Below, piece by piece: positions 28,164 through 36,765 of a stretch of DNA of 53,060 nucleotides. Made by a program: the position numbers and the translations under genes. The first letter of the stretch is position 1, and each line of letters starts with the position of its first letter. The DNA is from Chloroflexi bacterium UBA5189 (GTDB taxonomy: Bacteria; Chloroflexota; Limnocylindria; Limnocylindrales; CSP1-4). Below the pieces are notes generated by a model. That model did no database searches, was not told the origin of the DNA, and saw only the letters and a list, made by a program, of their open reading frames with translations. The stretch spans positions 748 through 53,807 of the forward strand of contig DHWF01000035.1 in assembly GCA_002413045.1 (NCBI GenBank), in the 5' to 3' direction.

Positions 28164-29087
28164 TCAGCGAATGAGCGCCAGCGCCTCGTCGAATGAGGTC
28201 GGCCGCGAGGTCGGCAGCAAGCCAACCCGATGCGCGGCCTCGCCGAACAGCTCCTCGGGCGTTCGACCCGCGTCGAGCAGCTCACCGACCGCTGTCGCGC
28301 CGTCCGCCTTGCTGAGCTTCGAGCCATCCGGGCGCCGGACGAGCGGATGATGGGCGAAGACAGGTGGAGATTGGCGACCCAGGAGCCGCCCGAGCCGGAT
28401 CTGCGCGGGCGTCGCCTCGAGCAGATCGTCGCCCCGCACGACGAGGTCGACTCCGTGGCGGAGGTCGTCGACGACCACGCACAGCGCGTACGTCCAGTTA
28501 CCGTTCCGGTCCCTGATTGGCAGGTCGCCCGCCGGCGTCGCCGGACCGCTCGAAGGCCCGCGCAGCACGTCGACCCACGACGCATCGCCATCGCCGACCG
28601 CGCCGCGCACGGTCAGGCCCGGCGCATCGTCGAGCCGCCGATCGCGGCAGCCGCCCGGGCAACCCGCGCCCGACCACGGCCGGCCGTTCGCTGCGCTCCA
28701 GGTTTCGAACGTGGATCGGCTGCAGTCGCAGGCATACGCGTGCCCCTGCGCCCGAAGCGCGTCTGCCGCGGCGTGATACGCCGCGCCGTTGTCGCTCTGC
28801 CGGTACGAGGAAGGTCCCCGCCGCAGCTCACCGGTCGACGGCTCGTCCGCCGCGATCCCGAGCCGGTCGAGGTCGTCGAGGAGTGCCGCCTCGTACTCCG
28901 CGCGGCAGCGCTGGCGGTCGTGGTCCTCGATGCGCAAGAGGACGCGGCCTCCCGCGCGCCGGGCAAGACCACAGACGAAGATCGCGTTGGCGAGATGGCC
29001 GAGGTGGAGGCGCCCGGTCGGCGCCGGGGCGAACCGCGTCGTTGCTCCCTTCGGCATCGCCGCGACGAGCCTGATCGCGTCCGTCAC
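28164..29087 (-). CDS. gluQ: Glutamyl-Q tRNA(Asp) synthetase
   Basis: 307 aa from GTG 29087, which overlaps the chorismate mutase stop (GTGA); ATG 29057 is an alternative. It is a GluRS catalytic core without an anticodon-binding domain. The HIGH box is HLGH (28-31), the KMSKS-like loop is KLSKADG, and the zinc site is CDC plus CPGGC in the middle. The family attaches glutamate to queuosine at position 34 of tRNA-Asp. Its place at the end of the aro operon is probably accidental; no queuosine genes are in the window. Confidence 0.9.
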   Translation of the reverse strand: MTDAIRLVAAMPKGATTRFAPAPTGRLHLGHLANAIFVCGLARRAGGRVLLRIEDHDRQRCRAEYEAALLDDLDRLGIAADEPSTGELRRGPSSYRQSDNGAAYHAAADALRAQGHAYACDCSRSTFETWSAANGRPWSGAGCPGGCRDRRLDDAPGLTVRGAVGDGDASWVDVLRGPSSGPATPAGDLPIRDRNGNWTYALCVVVDDLRHGVDLVVRGDDLLEATPAQIRLGRLLGRQSPPVFAHHPLVRRPDGSKLSKADGATAVGELLDAGRTPEELFGEAAHRVGLLPTSRPTSFDEALALIR

Positions 29088-29428
29088 GCGCCGGGCGGCT
29101 CCGAGGGTCCGTCGTCCTCGCCGCGGCGCAACCGGTCGCGTTCGACGGCCTCGAGTGCACGCGCCGAGGCGATGAGCCGGCGATAGATCGCCAGGAGATC
29201 CCCCTGGGGCACGGGGCCGGCGTTCGCCATCGAGACGCGGAGCAGCACCTCGCGCTCGCGCTCGCGGTCCCGGATCGCCCTTCGCCCGATCGCGGCCTTC
29301 TCGTGCCCGACGGCGACGGTCAGCTCGGCGCGCTCGTTGATCAGGGCGACGATCCGCCGGTCGAGCTCGTCGATCTCCGCGCGCAATCGCGCCAGCTCTG
29401 CACTCACCTGAGCCCCGCGCGCGCTCAC
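29084..29428 (-). CDS. Chorismate mutase (AroQ class)
   Basis: 114 aa all-helical protein. The core ELARLRAEIDELDRRIVALINERAEL followed by VGHEKAAIGRRAIRDREREREVL has the residues of AroQ-fold mutases (Arg, Lys, Glu/Asp on helix 1 and the Arg-rich helix 2). It converts chorismate to prephenate, the branch to Phe and Tyr. GTG 29428 overlaps the aroQ stop; GTG 29407 is an internal alternative. The C-terminal tail (GEDDGPSEPPGA) is unstructured. Confidence 0.9.
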   Translation of the reverse strand: MSARGAQVSAELARLRAEIDELDRRIVALINERAELTVAVGHEKAAIGRRAIRDREREREVLLRVSMANAGPVPQGDLLAIYRRLIASARALEAVERDRLRRGEDDGPSEPPGA

Positions 29429-29862
29429 CAGCGGGGCACCACGCGCGTCGCCAGGAACTCGAGGGCGTCGAAGTAGCCCTGCGGGCCACGCCCGACGATC
29501 GATTCCAGCGCGATGTCGTGCAGGAAGTTGACCTTCCGGAAGTCCTCGCGCTTCGAGGGATCCGTCAGGTGGACTTCGACGAAGGGTTTGCTGACGGCGA
29601 GGAGCGCGTCGCGCAGCGAGACCGACGTATGGGTGAGCCCGCCCGCATTCACGATGGCGGCATCGAAGTCACGTTCGTGCAGCCGGTCGATCAGGGCGCC
29701 CTCGTGATTCGACTGGAAGAACACGACCTCCATCCCGAGCTCGAGCGCCTTGCGCCCGATGTGGGCATGCAGCTGGTCCATCGTGTCGGAGCCGTACAGC
29801 TCCGGCTCGCGCGTGCCGAGGAGGTTCAGGTTCGGGCCCTGGAGGACGAGGACGCGGATCAT
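29425..29862 (-). CDS. aroQ: 3-Dehydroquinate dehydratase, type II
   Basis: 145 aa, standard length for the dodecameric type II enzyme. It dehydrates 3-dehydroquinate to 3-dehydroshikimate. Active-site features: GPNLNLLGTREPELYG with Arg18 and catalytic Tyr23, NHEGALID, NAGGLTHTSVSLRDAL, and VEVHLTDP with the catalytic His. The ATG overlaps the aroKB stop (ATGA at 29859-29862). Confidence 0.97.
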   Translation of the reverse strand: MIRVLVLQGPNLNLLGTREPELYGSDTMDQLHAHIGRKALELGMEVVFFQSNHEGALIDRLHERDFDAAIVNAGGLTHTSVSLRDALLAVSKPFVEVHLTDPSKREDFRKVNFLHDIALESIVGRGPQGYFDALEFLATRVVPRW

Positions 29863-31517
29863 CGAGCGACCGCCCCGGCCGTGGAGGCCTGAGCAGCTCG
29901 GCCGGCGAGGACGCCGACTGCGACCTCGCGGACGAGATCCGCGGGGACATCCGCGTCGATTGCGTGGCCGTCCGCGGTTGGGAGCACCCACCGCAGCGCG
30001 CCGTGTGCGTGCTTCTTGTCGATCGACAGCAGGTCCAGGACCTCGTCGAGATCCAGGCTGAGCGGCGCGACGCCGAGCTCGAGCGCGTCGAGGAGCCGCT
30101 CGATCCGCTCGGCCCGCTCCGGCGGCGTCACGCCGCGCGCGACGCCGATGCGCGCGGCCGCTCGCAGCCCATACCCCACGGCCTCGCCGTGCAGCAGATC
30201 GTGGAAGCCCGCCGCCGCCTCGATCGCGTGGCCCAGCGAGTGCCCGAGATTCAGTGCGATCCGCGCGCCGGCCTCGCGCTCGTCGGCGAGCACGACCTCG
30301 ACCTTTGCCCACCCCGCCCGTTCGACCACCTCCGCGAGCGCCCCGGAGCCGAGCGCTTGCGGGTCGCCGGTCGCGATCGCGGCGCCGGATGCTTCGAGCG
30401 TCTCGAACAACCGCTCGTCGCCGAGCGCGGCCATCTTCACGGCCTCGGCTAGGGCGGCGCGCCGCTGGCGGGCATCCAGGGAGGCGAGCACCGCGATGTC
30501 GATCACGATGGCGGCCGGCTGGTGGAACGCCCCGACGAGGTTCTTGCCGGCCTCGAGGTCAACCCCGGTCTTGCCGCCGATCGACGAATCGAGCTGGGCG
30601 ACGAGGGTCGTCGGGACCTGGATGAATGGGATCCCGCGCAGGTAGGTCGCCGCGAGGAAGCCCGCCGCGTCGCCGAGCGCGCCGCCACCGATCGCGACGA
30701 TCGGCTCGCGCCGCTCCACCCGCAGCCGCGCCAGCTCACCGGCCGCGGCCTCGACGATGGACAGCCGCTTGGTCGCCTCGCCCTGCGGCAGCAGCACGTG
30801 CTCGATGCTCCAGCCGGCGGCGCCCAGGTCCCGCGCCAGTGCCTCGCCGACAGCCGCCCAGGCGCCGGGCTCGGAGACGAGGATTGCGCGCCGTGCGTCG
30901 ACGTCGCGCAACGCCCCGTCCACCTCGGACGCGAGGATGCCTTCGCCGATCACGATCCGGCCGATGCGCGTGTCGGCGCGGAGGAGGACGGCACCGGGCG
31001 CTACTGGCGCGTCGAGCGCGGCCTCGACGGCATCGACCACCGAGGCCATCTCGGCGACGCCGGCGACGCGGGTTGCGGTCGCGTAGAAGCGCTGCCGGTT
31101 GGCGGCAAGGTCGCGGATTGCCCCCATCGGGTCGCGGCCGGCGATGAGCGGTCGAACGTTCGGGCTGCGGCGGAGGCGCTGCGCGACGACCTCCGGGCGC
31201 ACGTCGAGCCAGACGACGCGCCGGCCGCGGAAGAGCTGCCATCGGTTGCGGGGGTCGACGATCGCGCCGCCACCCGGGGCAATGACGCGGTGCAGCTCCG
31301 GCCGGGCATCCGGCGCGCCGAGCGCCTCGATCGCCGCCCGCTCGCGACGCCGAAACCCAGCCTCGCCCTCGCTCGCGAAGACGTCCGGGACGCGCGCACC
31401 CGCCGCGCGCTCGATCTCGTCGTCCAGGTCGACGAACGCTGCGCCCCGGCGCGCGGCCACCCGCTTCCCGACGGCGGTCTTGCCGCTTCCCGGCAGGCCC
31501 ACCACGACGAGCTCCAT
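29859..31517 (-). CDS. aroKB: Bifunctional shikimate kinase / 3-dehydroquinate synthase
   Basis: 552 aa fusion. Residues 1-170 are shikimate kinase (Walker A GLPGSGKT 7-14; FRRRERAAI; IAPGGGAI; RPLIAG). Residues about 185-545 are 3-dehydroquinate synthase (GGGALGDAAGFLAATYLRG and GGKTGVDLEAGKN for NAD and phosphate binding; zinc ligands in LAEAVKMA, LGHSLGHAIE and LLHGEAVGYG). The two activities are not consecutive in the pathway: DHQ synthase is step 2 and shikimate kinase step 5. Such aroK-aroB fusions are known in a few bacteria. It starts 3 bases after aroC. Confidence 0.96.
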   Translation of the reverse strand: MELVVVGLPGSGKTAVGKRVAARRGAAFVDLDDEIERAAGARVPDVFASEGEAGFRRRERAAIEALGAPDARPELHRVIAPGGGAIVDPRNRWQLFRGRRVVWLDVRPEVVAQRLRRSPNVRPLIAGRDPMGAIRDLAANRQRFYATATRVAGVAEMASVVDAVEAALDAPVAPGAVLLRADTRIGRIVIGEGILASEVDGALRDVDARRAILVSEPGAWAAVGEALARDLGAAGWSIEHVLLPQGEATKRLSIVEAAAGELARLRVERREPIVAIGGGALGDAAGFLAATYLRGIPFIQVPTTLVAQLDSSIGGKTGVDLEAGKNLVGAFHQPAAIVIDIAVLASLDARQRRAALAEAVKMAALGDERLFETLEASGAAIATGDPQALGSGALAEVVERAGWAKVEVVLADEREAGARIALNLGHSLGHAIEAAAGFHDLLHGEAVGYGLRAAARIGVARGVTPPERAERIERLLDALELGVAPLSLDLDEVLDLLSIDKKHAHGALRWVLPTADGHAIDADVPADLVREVAVGVLAGRAAQASTAGAVAR

Positions 31518-31520
31518 GGC

Positions 31521-32801
31521 TCAGTCGTCTCCGCCGGAGCCGGCGTCGCCCCGCGATTCCGTCGCCGGCTCGATGGCGCCATCGCCCGAAGGCGGCGCGG
31601 CGAGGCGCGCGCGCCAGCGCGCCATCGATTCCCTGACCTCCGCCATGGAATCGCCGCCCGTCTTCTCGAGCACGGACTGCGCGAGCGTCAGCAGCACCAT
31701 CGCCTCGCCCACGACGCCCGCCGCCGGCACGACGCTGATGTCGCTCCGCTCGTAGTGCGCCTTCTCGACGGGCTCGCCGGTGAGCAGGTCCGCGGAGCGC
31801 AGGGGGCGGGCAAGGGTCGAGATCGGCTTGACGGCACCGCGGACCACGATCGGCTCGCCGTTCGAGACGCCCGCCGTCAGCCCGCCCGCGTTGTTCGAAC
31901 GATGGATCCAGCGCCCCGCCTCGCCGCGACCCTCGATCACGTCGTGGACCTGCGACCCGAACCGGCGCGTCTGCTCGAACCCGAGCCCGAGCTCCACGCC
32001 CTTGACGATGTTGATGCTCATGACCGCCGCGGCGAGCGCCGCATCGAGCCGCCGGTCCCAATGGACGTACGACCCGAGCCCGATCGGCACGCCCGTTGCG
32101 ACGACCTCGAACACGCCGCCGACGGTGTCGCCGGCCTCACGCGCCTCGTCGATGCGGGCGATCATCGCCGCCTCCGCCTCGGGGTCCGGGCAGCGCAGGG
32201 GCGACGCGTCCGTCTCCTCGCGGGACCGCGTCGCCCGCGCCGGGTCCACGGCGACACCGCCGACCTCCGCCGTGAACGACCAGACGTCGATCCCGAGCTC
32301 GCGCAGGAACGCGCGCGCCACGCCACCCGCGGCCACTCGTGCGGCCGTCTCGCGCGCGGAGGCGCGCTCCAGCACGTTCCGGACGTCGTCGTGGCCGTAC
32401 TTGAGCGCGCCCGCGAGGTCGCCGTGGCCGGGCCGCACGCGGGTAACCGGCGCGGCCTTCTTGTCGCCCGCCTCGGCGGCCGCAGCGAGCAACGCGGCGT
32501 CCTCGTCCGAGAGCGCCTCCACCGCCATGACCCGGGTCCAGTTCTCCCAGTCCCTGTTCGCGACCAGGAGCAGGATCGGCGACCCGAGCGTCCGCCCGTG
32601 CCGCACCCCCGCGACGATCTCCGCGTGGTCGTGCTCGATCTGCTGCCGGGCGCCACGCCCGTAGCCGCGCTGCCGGCGCGCGAGGTCGACAGCGAGGTCC
32701 GCCTCGCTCAGCGCGAGCCCCGCGGGCACGCCCTCGACCGTCACGCCCAGCGTCCGGCCGTGCGATTCGCCCGCGGTCAGGAAGCGGAACGGAGCGGTCA
32801 T
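31521..32801 (-). CDS. aroC: Chorismate synthase
   Basis: 426 aa. It makes chorismate from EPSP and needs reduced FMN. N-terminal FLTAGESHG and the RPGHGDL motif are present, as are RSNNAGGLTAGVSNGEPI and the C-terminal DISVVPAAGVVGEAM. The C-terminus has an acidic, Gly/Asp-rich extension past the usual end. ATG 32801 follows aroE by 76 bases, the only real gap inside the operon. Confidence 0.96.
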   Translation of the reverse strand: MTAPFRFLTAGESHGRTLGVTVEGVPAGLALSEADLAVDLARRQRGYGRGARQQIEHDHAEIVAGVRHGRTLGSPILLLVANRDWENWTRVMAVEALSDEDAALLAAAAEAGDKKAAPVTRVRPGHGDLAGALKYGHDDVRNVLERASARETAARVAAGGVARAFLRELGIDVWSFTAEVGGVAVDPARATRSREETDASPLRCPDPEAEAAMIARIDEAREAGDTVGGVFEVVATGVPIGLGSYVHWDRRLDAALAAAVMSINIVKGVELGLGFEQTRRFGSQVHDVIEGRGEAGRWIHRSNNAGGLTAGVSNGEPIVVRGAVKPISTLARPLRSADLLTGEPVEKAHYERSDISVVPAAGVVGEAMVLLTLAQSVLEKTGGDSMAEVRESMARWRARLAAPPSGDGAIEPATESRGDAGSGGDD

Positions 32802-32877
32802 CGAGCTGCGATCGCGGGCGGCGTCGCGCCTGGCGTGGTGGCGAGCGCCGCGGCCGGGTGGCCGCCGGCGGCTGCCG

Positions 32878-33789
32878 TCAGCCGGCCGGCGACGCGGCCT
32901 CCGGAACCGCCGCTTCGGCGTCGCCGGCCGGCTCGCCCTCCGCGGACCGCAGGCCGCCGGCGCGCGCGTCGGCGAGCGCCTGGCTCATGACATCCAGCGG
33001 GGCCGGCTGGCCGGTCCAGAGCGTGAACGCGGCGGCGCCCTGGTGGAGCAGCATCGTCTCGCCGTCCATGGCGTGCGCGCCATTGGATTCGGCGTCGCGC
33101 AGCAGCCGCGTCCGCTTGTAGATCAGGTCGAGCACGAGCAGGTCGCCCGTGATGACCTCGCCGGGGATCGGCGAGACATCGGCGTTCAGCCCGATCGACG
33201 TCGCGTTGATGAGCACCTTCGTCTTGGCCAGCTCCGACTCGATGATCGACTCGTGCCAGGGCATCGCCCGCAGGTCCATGTGCGCCGCGCTCTTCCCGAA
33301 GTGGCGGACGAGCCCCTCGGCGCGGTGCAGGTGGCGGTTGAACACGACGATCCGGAGGAAGCCGGCGCGGATCAGGCCGTAGACGACGGCACGCGCGCCA
33401 CCGCCGGCGCCGAGCACGACCGCCTGGCGCGGCATCTTCTGGCGCCCAACGAGCTTGTCGAGCGCGGCCGCGAACCCGGGCACGTCGGTGTTGTGCCCGA
33501 CGAGCCGCTTGCCCTCGCGGGTCAGCGTGTTCACGGCGCCGGTCGCCAGCGCCTCCTCCGTCAGCCGGTCGATCATCGGGACGACCCGCTCCTTGTGCGG
33601 GATCGTGATGTTCACGCCGAGGAAGTCGTCGCCGCGAACCTCGGCGATGGCGTCGGCGAGCGCGATCGGCGCCTTGTCCCACAGCTCGTACTTCGCGTCG
33701 ATGCCGAGCGCGTCGAACGCGGCCTGCTGCATCGCCCCGGACAGGGAGTGGGCGACAGGGTGGCCGATGAGGACGACCCGCTTGCTCAT
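32878..33789 (-). CDS. aroE: Shikimate dehydrogenase
   Basis: 303 aa. It reduces 3-dehydroshikimate with NADPH. Substrate site: HSLSGAMQQAAF, NITIPHKE with the catalytic Lys, and GHNTDVPGF with the catalytic Asp. Dinucleotide-binding loop: VVLGAGGGARAVVYGL, followed by FNRHLHRAEGL where the Arg favours NADP. A 25-residue Ala/Glu-rich tail after the last helix is unusual. The ATG overlaps the aroA stop (ATGA at 33786-33789). Confidence 0.95.
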   Translation of the reverse strand: MSKRVVLIGHPVAHSLSGAMQQAAFDALGIDAKYELWDKAPIALADAIAEVRGDDFLGVNITIPHKERVVPMIDRLTEEALATGAVNTLTREGKRLVGHNTDVPGFAAALDKLVGRQKMPRQAVVLGAGGGARAVVYGLIRAGFLRIVVFNRHLHRAEGLVRHFGKSAAHMDLRAMPWHESIIESELAKTKVLINATSIGLNADVSPIPGEVITGDLLVLDLIYKRTRLLRDAESNGAHAMDGETMLLHQGAAAFTLWTGQPAPLDVMSQALADARAGGLRSAEGEPAGDAEAAVPEAASPAG

Positions 33790-35132
33790 GATCGAATCCT
33801 TTCGAGATCGGCAAAGAAGGTTGGGTACGAGACCGCCACGCTCTCCGGGCGGCCGATCGTGGTGCGACCCGCGGCCACGAGGCCGGCGATCGCGAACGTG
33901 AGGGCGAGTCGGTGATCGCCGAGGCTGGCGACCAGTCCGCCGCGCAGCGGCGTCGGGCCATCGATGATGATCTCGTCGCGGTCGGCATCGATCCGGGCGC
34001 CGAGGATCCGGAGCCCGTCGACGATGCCGGTGATCCGGTCGGACTCCTTGTGCCGGAGCTCGCCAGCGCCGCGGACCACCGTCCGGCCGCGCGCCTGGGT
34101 GGCCGCGAGGCACAGGACCGGGATCTCGTCGATGGCGCTCGCGGTGTCGGTCGGGGTGATCTCGATCGCTCGGAGCGCCGACGAGCGGACCGTCAGGTCG
34201 GCCAGCGGCTCGCCGCTCGCGACGCCGCCCTCGACTGGCTGTTCGTCGATCGCCGCGCCCATCCGCCGGAGCAGGTCGATCACGGCGCGCCGGGTCGGGT
34301 TGACGCCGACGCCGCGCAGGCGCAGCTCGGCGGCGGGATGGATCGCGCCGGCAACCAGCCAGAAGGCCGCCGCCGATGGATCGCCCGGCACCGTCGCGTC
34401 GCGTGCCTGCACCGCCGCCCCTCCCTCGATCTCGATCACGGTCTCGCCCGCGGGCCCGATCCGCGTCCGCACCGCCACCCCGCGCTCGCGAAGCATGCGC
34501 TCCGTGTGATCGCGAGTCGCGACAGCCTCGCGAACCCTTGTCTTGCCTTCGGCGCGCAGTCCGGCCAGCAGGATCGCCGACTTGACCTGCGCCGACGGCA
34601 CGGGTGTCGGCCAATCGATCGCCTGGAGCGGGTGCCGGCCCGCGATCGTCAGCGGCGGATTCGCCCGCCCATCGCTGCCCTCGAGCGTGGCGCCCATCGA
34701 GCGTAGCGGGTCGATGATACGAGCCATCGGGCGCCGCCGAAGCGAGGCGTCCCCGTCGAGGATGGTCGTGATGGGCAGGCCGGCGAGGATGCCGGCGAAC
34801 AGCCGCATGCTCGTCCCGGAGTTGCCGCAGTCGAGCGCTGCGGCCGGCGCCCGCAGCGCATCGGCGCCGCCGGAGCGGACTACATAGTCGACGTTGCCGC
34901 CGCCACCGGGCGTTCGCGCCACCTCGGCCCCGAGCGCGGTAACGATGCCCGCCGTCGAGCGGACGTCCTCGCCGTCACCGGCGCCCGTGATCCGCGACTC
35001 GCCGTTCGCGAGCAGCGCCAGCATCAGCGCGCGATGGCTGATCGACTTGTCGCCGGGCAGGCGCAGGTCGCCGTCCAGGCGGGCGACTCGCTGGATCTCG
35101 AGCCCGGTCCGGGGGCTCGACACGGTGCTCAA
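33786..35132 (-). CDS. aroA: EPSP synthase (3-phosphoshikimate 1-carboxyvinyltransferase)
   Basis: 448 aa from TTG 35132, whose TTGA overlaps the preceding stop; GTG 35123 is an alternative 3 codons later. It joins PEP to shikimate 3-phosphate. Motifs: LPGDKSISHRALMLALL (Lys29, Ser30, Arg34), ALDCGNSGTSMRL, RPMARIIDPLRSMGA, DHTERMLRE and RHKESDRITG. The Gly-Ala context of the GNSGT loop is that of class I-like enzymes, but the class was not assigned. Confidence 0.96.
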   Translation of the reverse strand: MSTVSSPRTGLEIQRVARLDGDLRLPGDKSISHRALMLALLANGESRITGAGDGEDVRSTAGIVTALGAEVARTPGGGGNVDYVVRSGGADALRAPAAALDCGNSGTSMRLFAGILAGLPITTILDGDASLRRRPMARIIDPLRSMGATLEGSDGRANPPLTIAGRHPLQAIDWPTPVPSAQVKSAILLAGLRAEGKTRVREAVATRDHTERMLRERGVAVRTRIGPAGETVIEIEGGAAVQARDATVPGDPSAAAFWLVAGAIHPAAELRLRGVGVNPTRRAVIDLLRRMGAAIDEQPVEGGVASGEPLADLTVRSSALRAIEITPTDTASAIDEIPVLCLAATQARGRTVVRGAGELRHKESDRITGIVDGLRILGARIDADRDEIIIDGPTPLRGGLVASLGDHRLALTFAIAGLVAAGRTTIGRPESVAVSYPTFFADLERIRS

Positions 35133-36202
35133 TGCCGTGCCAGCCCGTCGCCGTTGCCGGTCACGCCAGCCTCGTACCCGTCGCGCATGTCGCGGACGAG
35201 CTCGTGGATCGGCAGGAGGTCGCGCATGAGCGCGGCGAATGCCGGCAGGTCGAGCTGCTGCTCGGCATCGGACAGGGCGGAATCGGGGTCCGGGTGGACC
35301 TCGACCATCACCCCGTCGGCACCCACCGCGACGCCACCGAGCGCAAGCGGCCGCACGAGCCAGCGCTTGCCGGTCGCGTGGCTCGGATCGACGATGACCG
35401 GCAGGTGCGTGAGCTGGTGGAGAACCGGCACGGCGGCGAGGTCCATCGTGTTCCGGGTGTAGGTCTCGAACGTGCGGATGCCGCGCTCGCACAGGATCAC
35501 GTTGGGATTGCCCGCGGCGACGATGTACTCGGCGGCCATCAGGAACTCCTCGACCGTCGCGCCGAAGCCGCGCTTGAGCATCACCGGCCGCGCCACCCGC
35601 CCGACCGCGTTCAGCAGCGAGTAGTTCTGCATGTTCCGGGTGCCGATCTGGAGGATGTCGGCGTACTCGGCGACGATGTCGACCTGGTTCGGCTCCATGA
35701 CCTCGGTGATCGTCGGCAGGCCGGTCCGGTCGCGCGCCTCGGAGAGGTACCGGAGCGCCTCGATGCCGAGGCCCTGGAACGCGTACGGCGAGGTGCGCGG
35801 CTTGAACGCGCCGCCACGGAGCACGGTCGCGCCGGCCGCGGCAACCGCATCGGCGGTCTCCATGAGCTGGTCGCGGCTCTCCACCGAGCACGGCCCGGCC
35901 ATCACGGTCAACCCGCCGTCGCCGATCACGGCGTCGAGGACCGGGATGACCGTGTCCTCCGGGTGGAACTCGCGCGACGTCAGCTTGAACGGGCGGGAGA
36001 TCGGGGTGACCCGCTCGACGCCTGGCAGGACCGCGAACTGCTCGATGAGCGCGGGCCGCCGCTTGCCGACCTCGCCGACCACCGCCAGCACGGTTCCCGT
36101 CGCGCCCGCGTGCTCGTATGGCGTGAGGCCCTCCGCGAGGATGCGGCTCTTCACGCCGAGGATCTCGGCTTCGGTGGCGCCTTTGCGCATGGCGACGAAC
36201 AT
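35129..36202 (-). CDS. aroF: DAHP synthase (type I-beta) with N-terminal regulatory domain
   Basis: 357 aa. It condenses PEP and erythrose 4-phosphate, the entry to the shikimate pathway. Residues 1-75 form the ferredoxin-like domain (MRKGATEAEI start) that mediates feedback inhibition in homologues such as the Thermotoga enzyme. The TIM barrel follows with metal ligand Cys105 in MAGPCSVES, then LRGGAFKPRTSPYAFQG, MLKRGF, ILCERGIRTFE and VDPSHATGKR. ATG 36202 was chosen over longer in-frame starts because those run through the leader terminator. It is the first gene of the aro operon. Confidence 0.95.
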   Translation of the reverse strand: MFVAMRKGATEAEILGVKSRILAEGLTPYEHAGATGTVLAVVGEVGKRRPALIEQFAVLPGVERVTPISRPFKLTSREFHPEDTVIPVLDAVIGDGGLTVMAGPCSVESRDQLMETADAVAAAGATVLRGGAFKPRTSPYAFQGLGIEALRYLSEARDRTGLPTITEVMEPNQVDIVAEYADILQIGTRNMQNYSLLNAVGRVARPVMLKRGFGATVEEFLMAAEYIVAAGNPNVILCERGIRTFETYTRNTMDLAAVPVLHQLTHLPVIVDPSHATGKRWLVRPLALGGVAVGADGVMVEVHPDPDSALSDAEQQLDLPAFAALMRDLLPIHELVRDMRDGYEAGVTGNGDGLARH

Positions 36203-36247
36203 TCGGCGGTCTACCTGGCTGGCTGCGTGCTGCGTGGCCCGTTGCAA

Positions 36248-36278
36248 ACAAAAAAGCAGAGGTCCCGCGCCTCTGCCA
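36248..36278 (-). terminator. Intrinsic terminator in the aro leader (attenuator)
   Basis: On the minus strand a perfect 7-bp stem GCAGAGG/CCTCTGC (36276-36270 and 36262-36256) with a 7-base loop is followed directly by six T (36255-36250). It lies between the leader peptide and the DAHP synthase ATG, so it must be read through for the operon to be expressed. Confidence 0.85.
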
Positions 36279-36320
36279 TCGCCCGACACTCCCTGAGGGC
36301 CCGGTCATACCGGGCTCAAG

Positions 36321-36356
36321 TCATGCCGGGCTGCGGTACCAGAAATAGGTGGTCAT
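36321..36356 (-). CDS. Aromatic leader peptide MTTYFWYRSPA
   Basis: A 12-codon open frame (ATG 36356 to TGA 36321) encodes MTTYFWYRSPA with four consecutive aromatic codons Tyr-Phe-Trp-Tyr. It lies just downstream of a sigma70-like promoter and 43 bases upstream of an intrinsic terminator stem, ahead of the first shikimate gene. This is the layout of ribosome-mediated attenuation: shortage of any of the three end products would stall the ribosome on these codons. Downstream RNA holds two GCCCGG copies (one overlapping codons AGC-CCG-GCA) that compete for one CCGGGC, a possible switch. The exact antiterminator pairing was not resolved by eye. Confidence 0.82.
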   Translation of the reverse strand: MTTYFWYRSPA

Positions 36357-36368
36357 CTGCGTGGCCGG

Positions 36369-36397
36369 ACGGTAGTGCACGCTCGGGGGAGTGTCAA
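36369..36397 (-). promoter_or_regulatory. Promoter of the aro supraoperon
   Basis: On the minus strand, -35 TTGACA (36397-36392), a 17-bp spacer and TACCGT (36374-36369). The predicted transcription start is within about 6 bases of the leader-peptide ATG, so the leader peptide would be translated from an almost leaderless end. Confidence 0.65.
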
Positions 36398-36441
36398 TCG
36401 AGCGCACCGAACCCTGTGCTAGCCTGACGCGCGCCTCGTTC

Positions 36442-36533
<92 letters not shown>

Positions 36534-36563
36534 CTTCCCGGTAGCATTCCGGGCCGGCACAGT

Positions 36564-36639
36564 GCGCCCGTAGCTCAGCGGATAGAGCGTCAGGTTGCGG
36601 ACCTGAAGGTCGTGGGTTCGAGTCCCGCCGGGCGCGCCA
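36564..36639 (+). tRNA. tRNA-Arg(GCG)
   Basis: Acceptor GCGCCCG (36564-36570) pairs with CGGGCGC (36629-36635), G discriminator, CCA encoded. The anticodon stem TCAGG/CCTGA with loop TTGCGGA gives anticodon GCG (codons CGC/CGU). Most bacteria use ACG, modified to ICG, for this box, so a GCG anticodon is notable. The 3' part from 36593 is the integration site of the element that follows. Confidence 0.95.
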
Positions 36640-36640
36640 C
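36593..36640 (+). repeat. attL core (48-bp direct repeat)
   Basis: 48 bases identical to 47150-47197. They cover the tRNA-Arg anticodon loop to CCA plus one base. The bases on either side of the repeat differ between the two copies, so 48 bp is the exact identity. The intact tRNA is on this side. Confidence 0.93.
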
Positions 36641-36700
36641 TCTCCGCCGCGTAAAACGGCCCCTTGTTGGCCCATCCGGGCATTTTTGCGCCCAGGCTCC

Positions 36701-36718
36701 GGACACAGCCCGGACACA
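36701..36718 (+). repeat. Arm-type integrase sites, left end (two GGACACA)
   Basis: GGACACA at 36701-36707 and again at 36712-36718, both in the same orientation, about 60 bp inside attL. A matching pair lies inside attR. Tandem heptamers inside both att sites are the layout of tyrosine-recombinase arm sites. Confidence 0.6.
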
Positions 36719-36765
36719 GCCGTACTTGCCACGATCCCCGCGAGCGTGCTTTTTTGGATGGGCAG

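Noticed and set aside
36203..36308. Longer DAHP synthase or EPSP synthase starts reaching through the leader
   Set aside because: They would translate through the intrinsic terminator and lack homology to known N-termini; the conserved start is at 36202.
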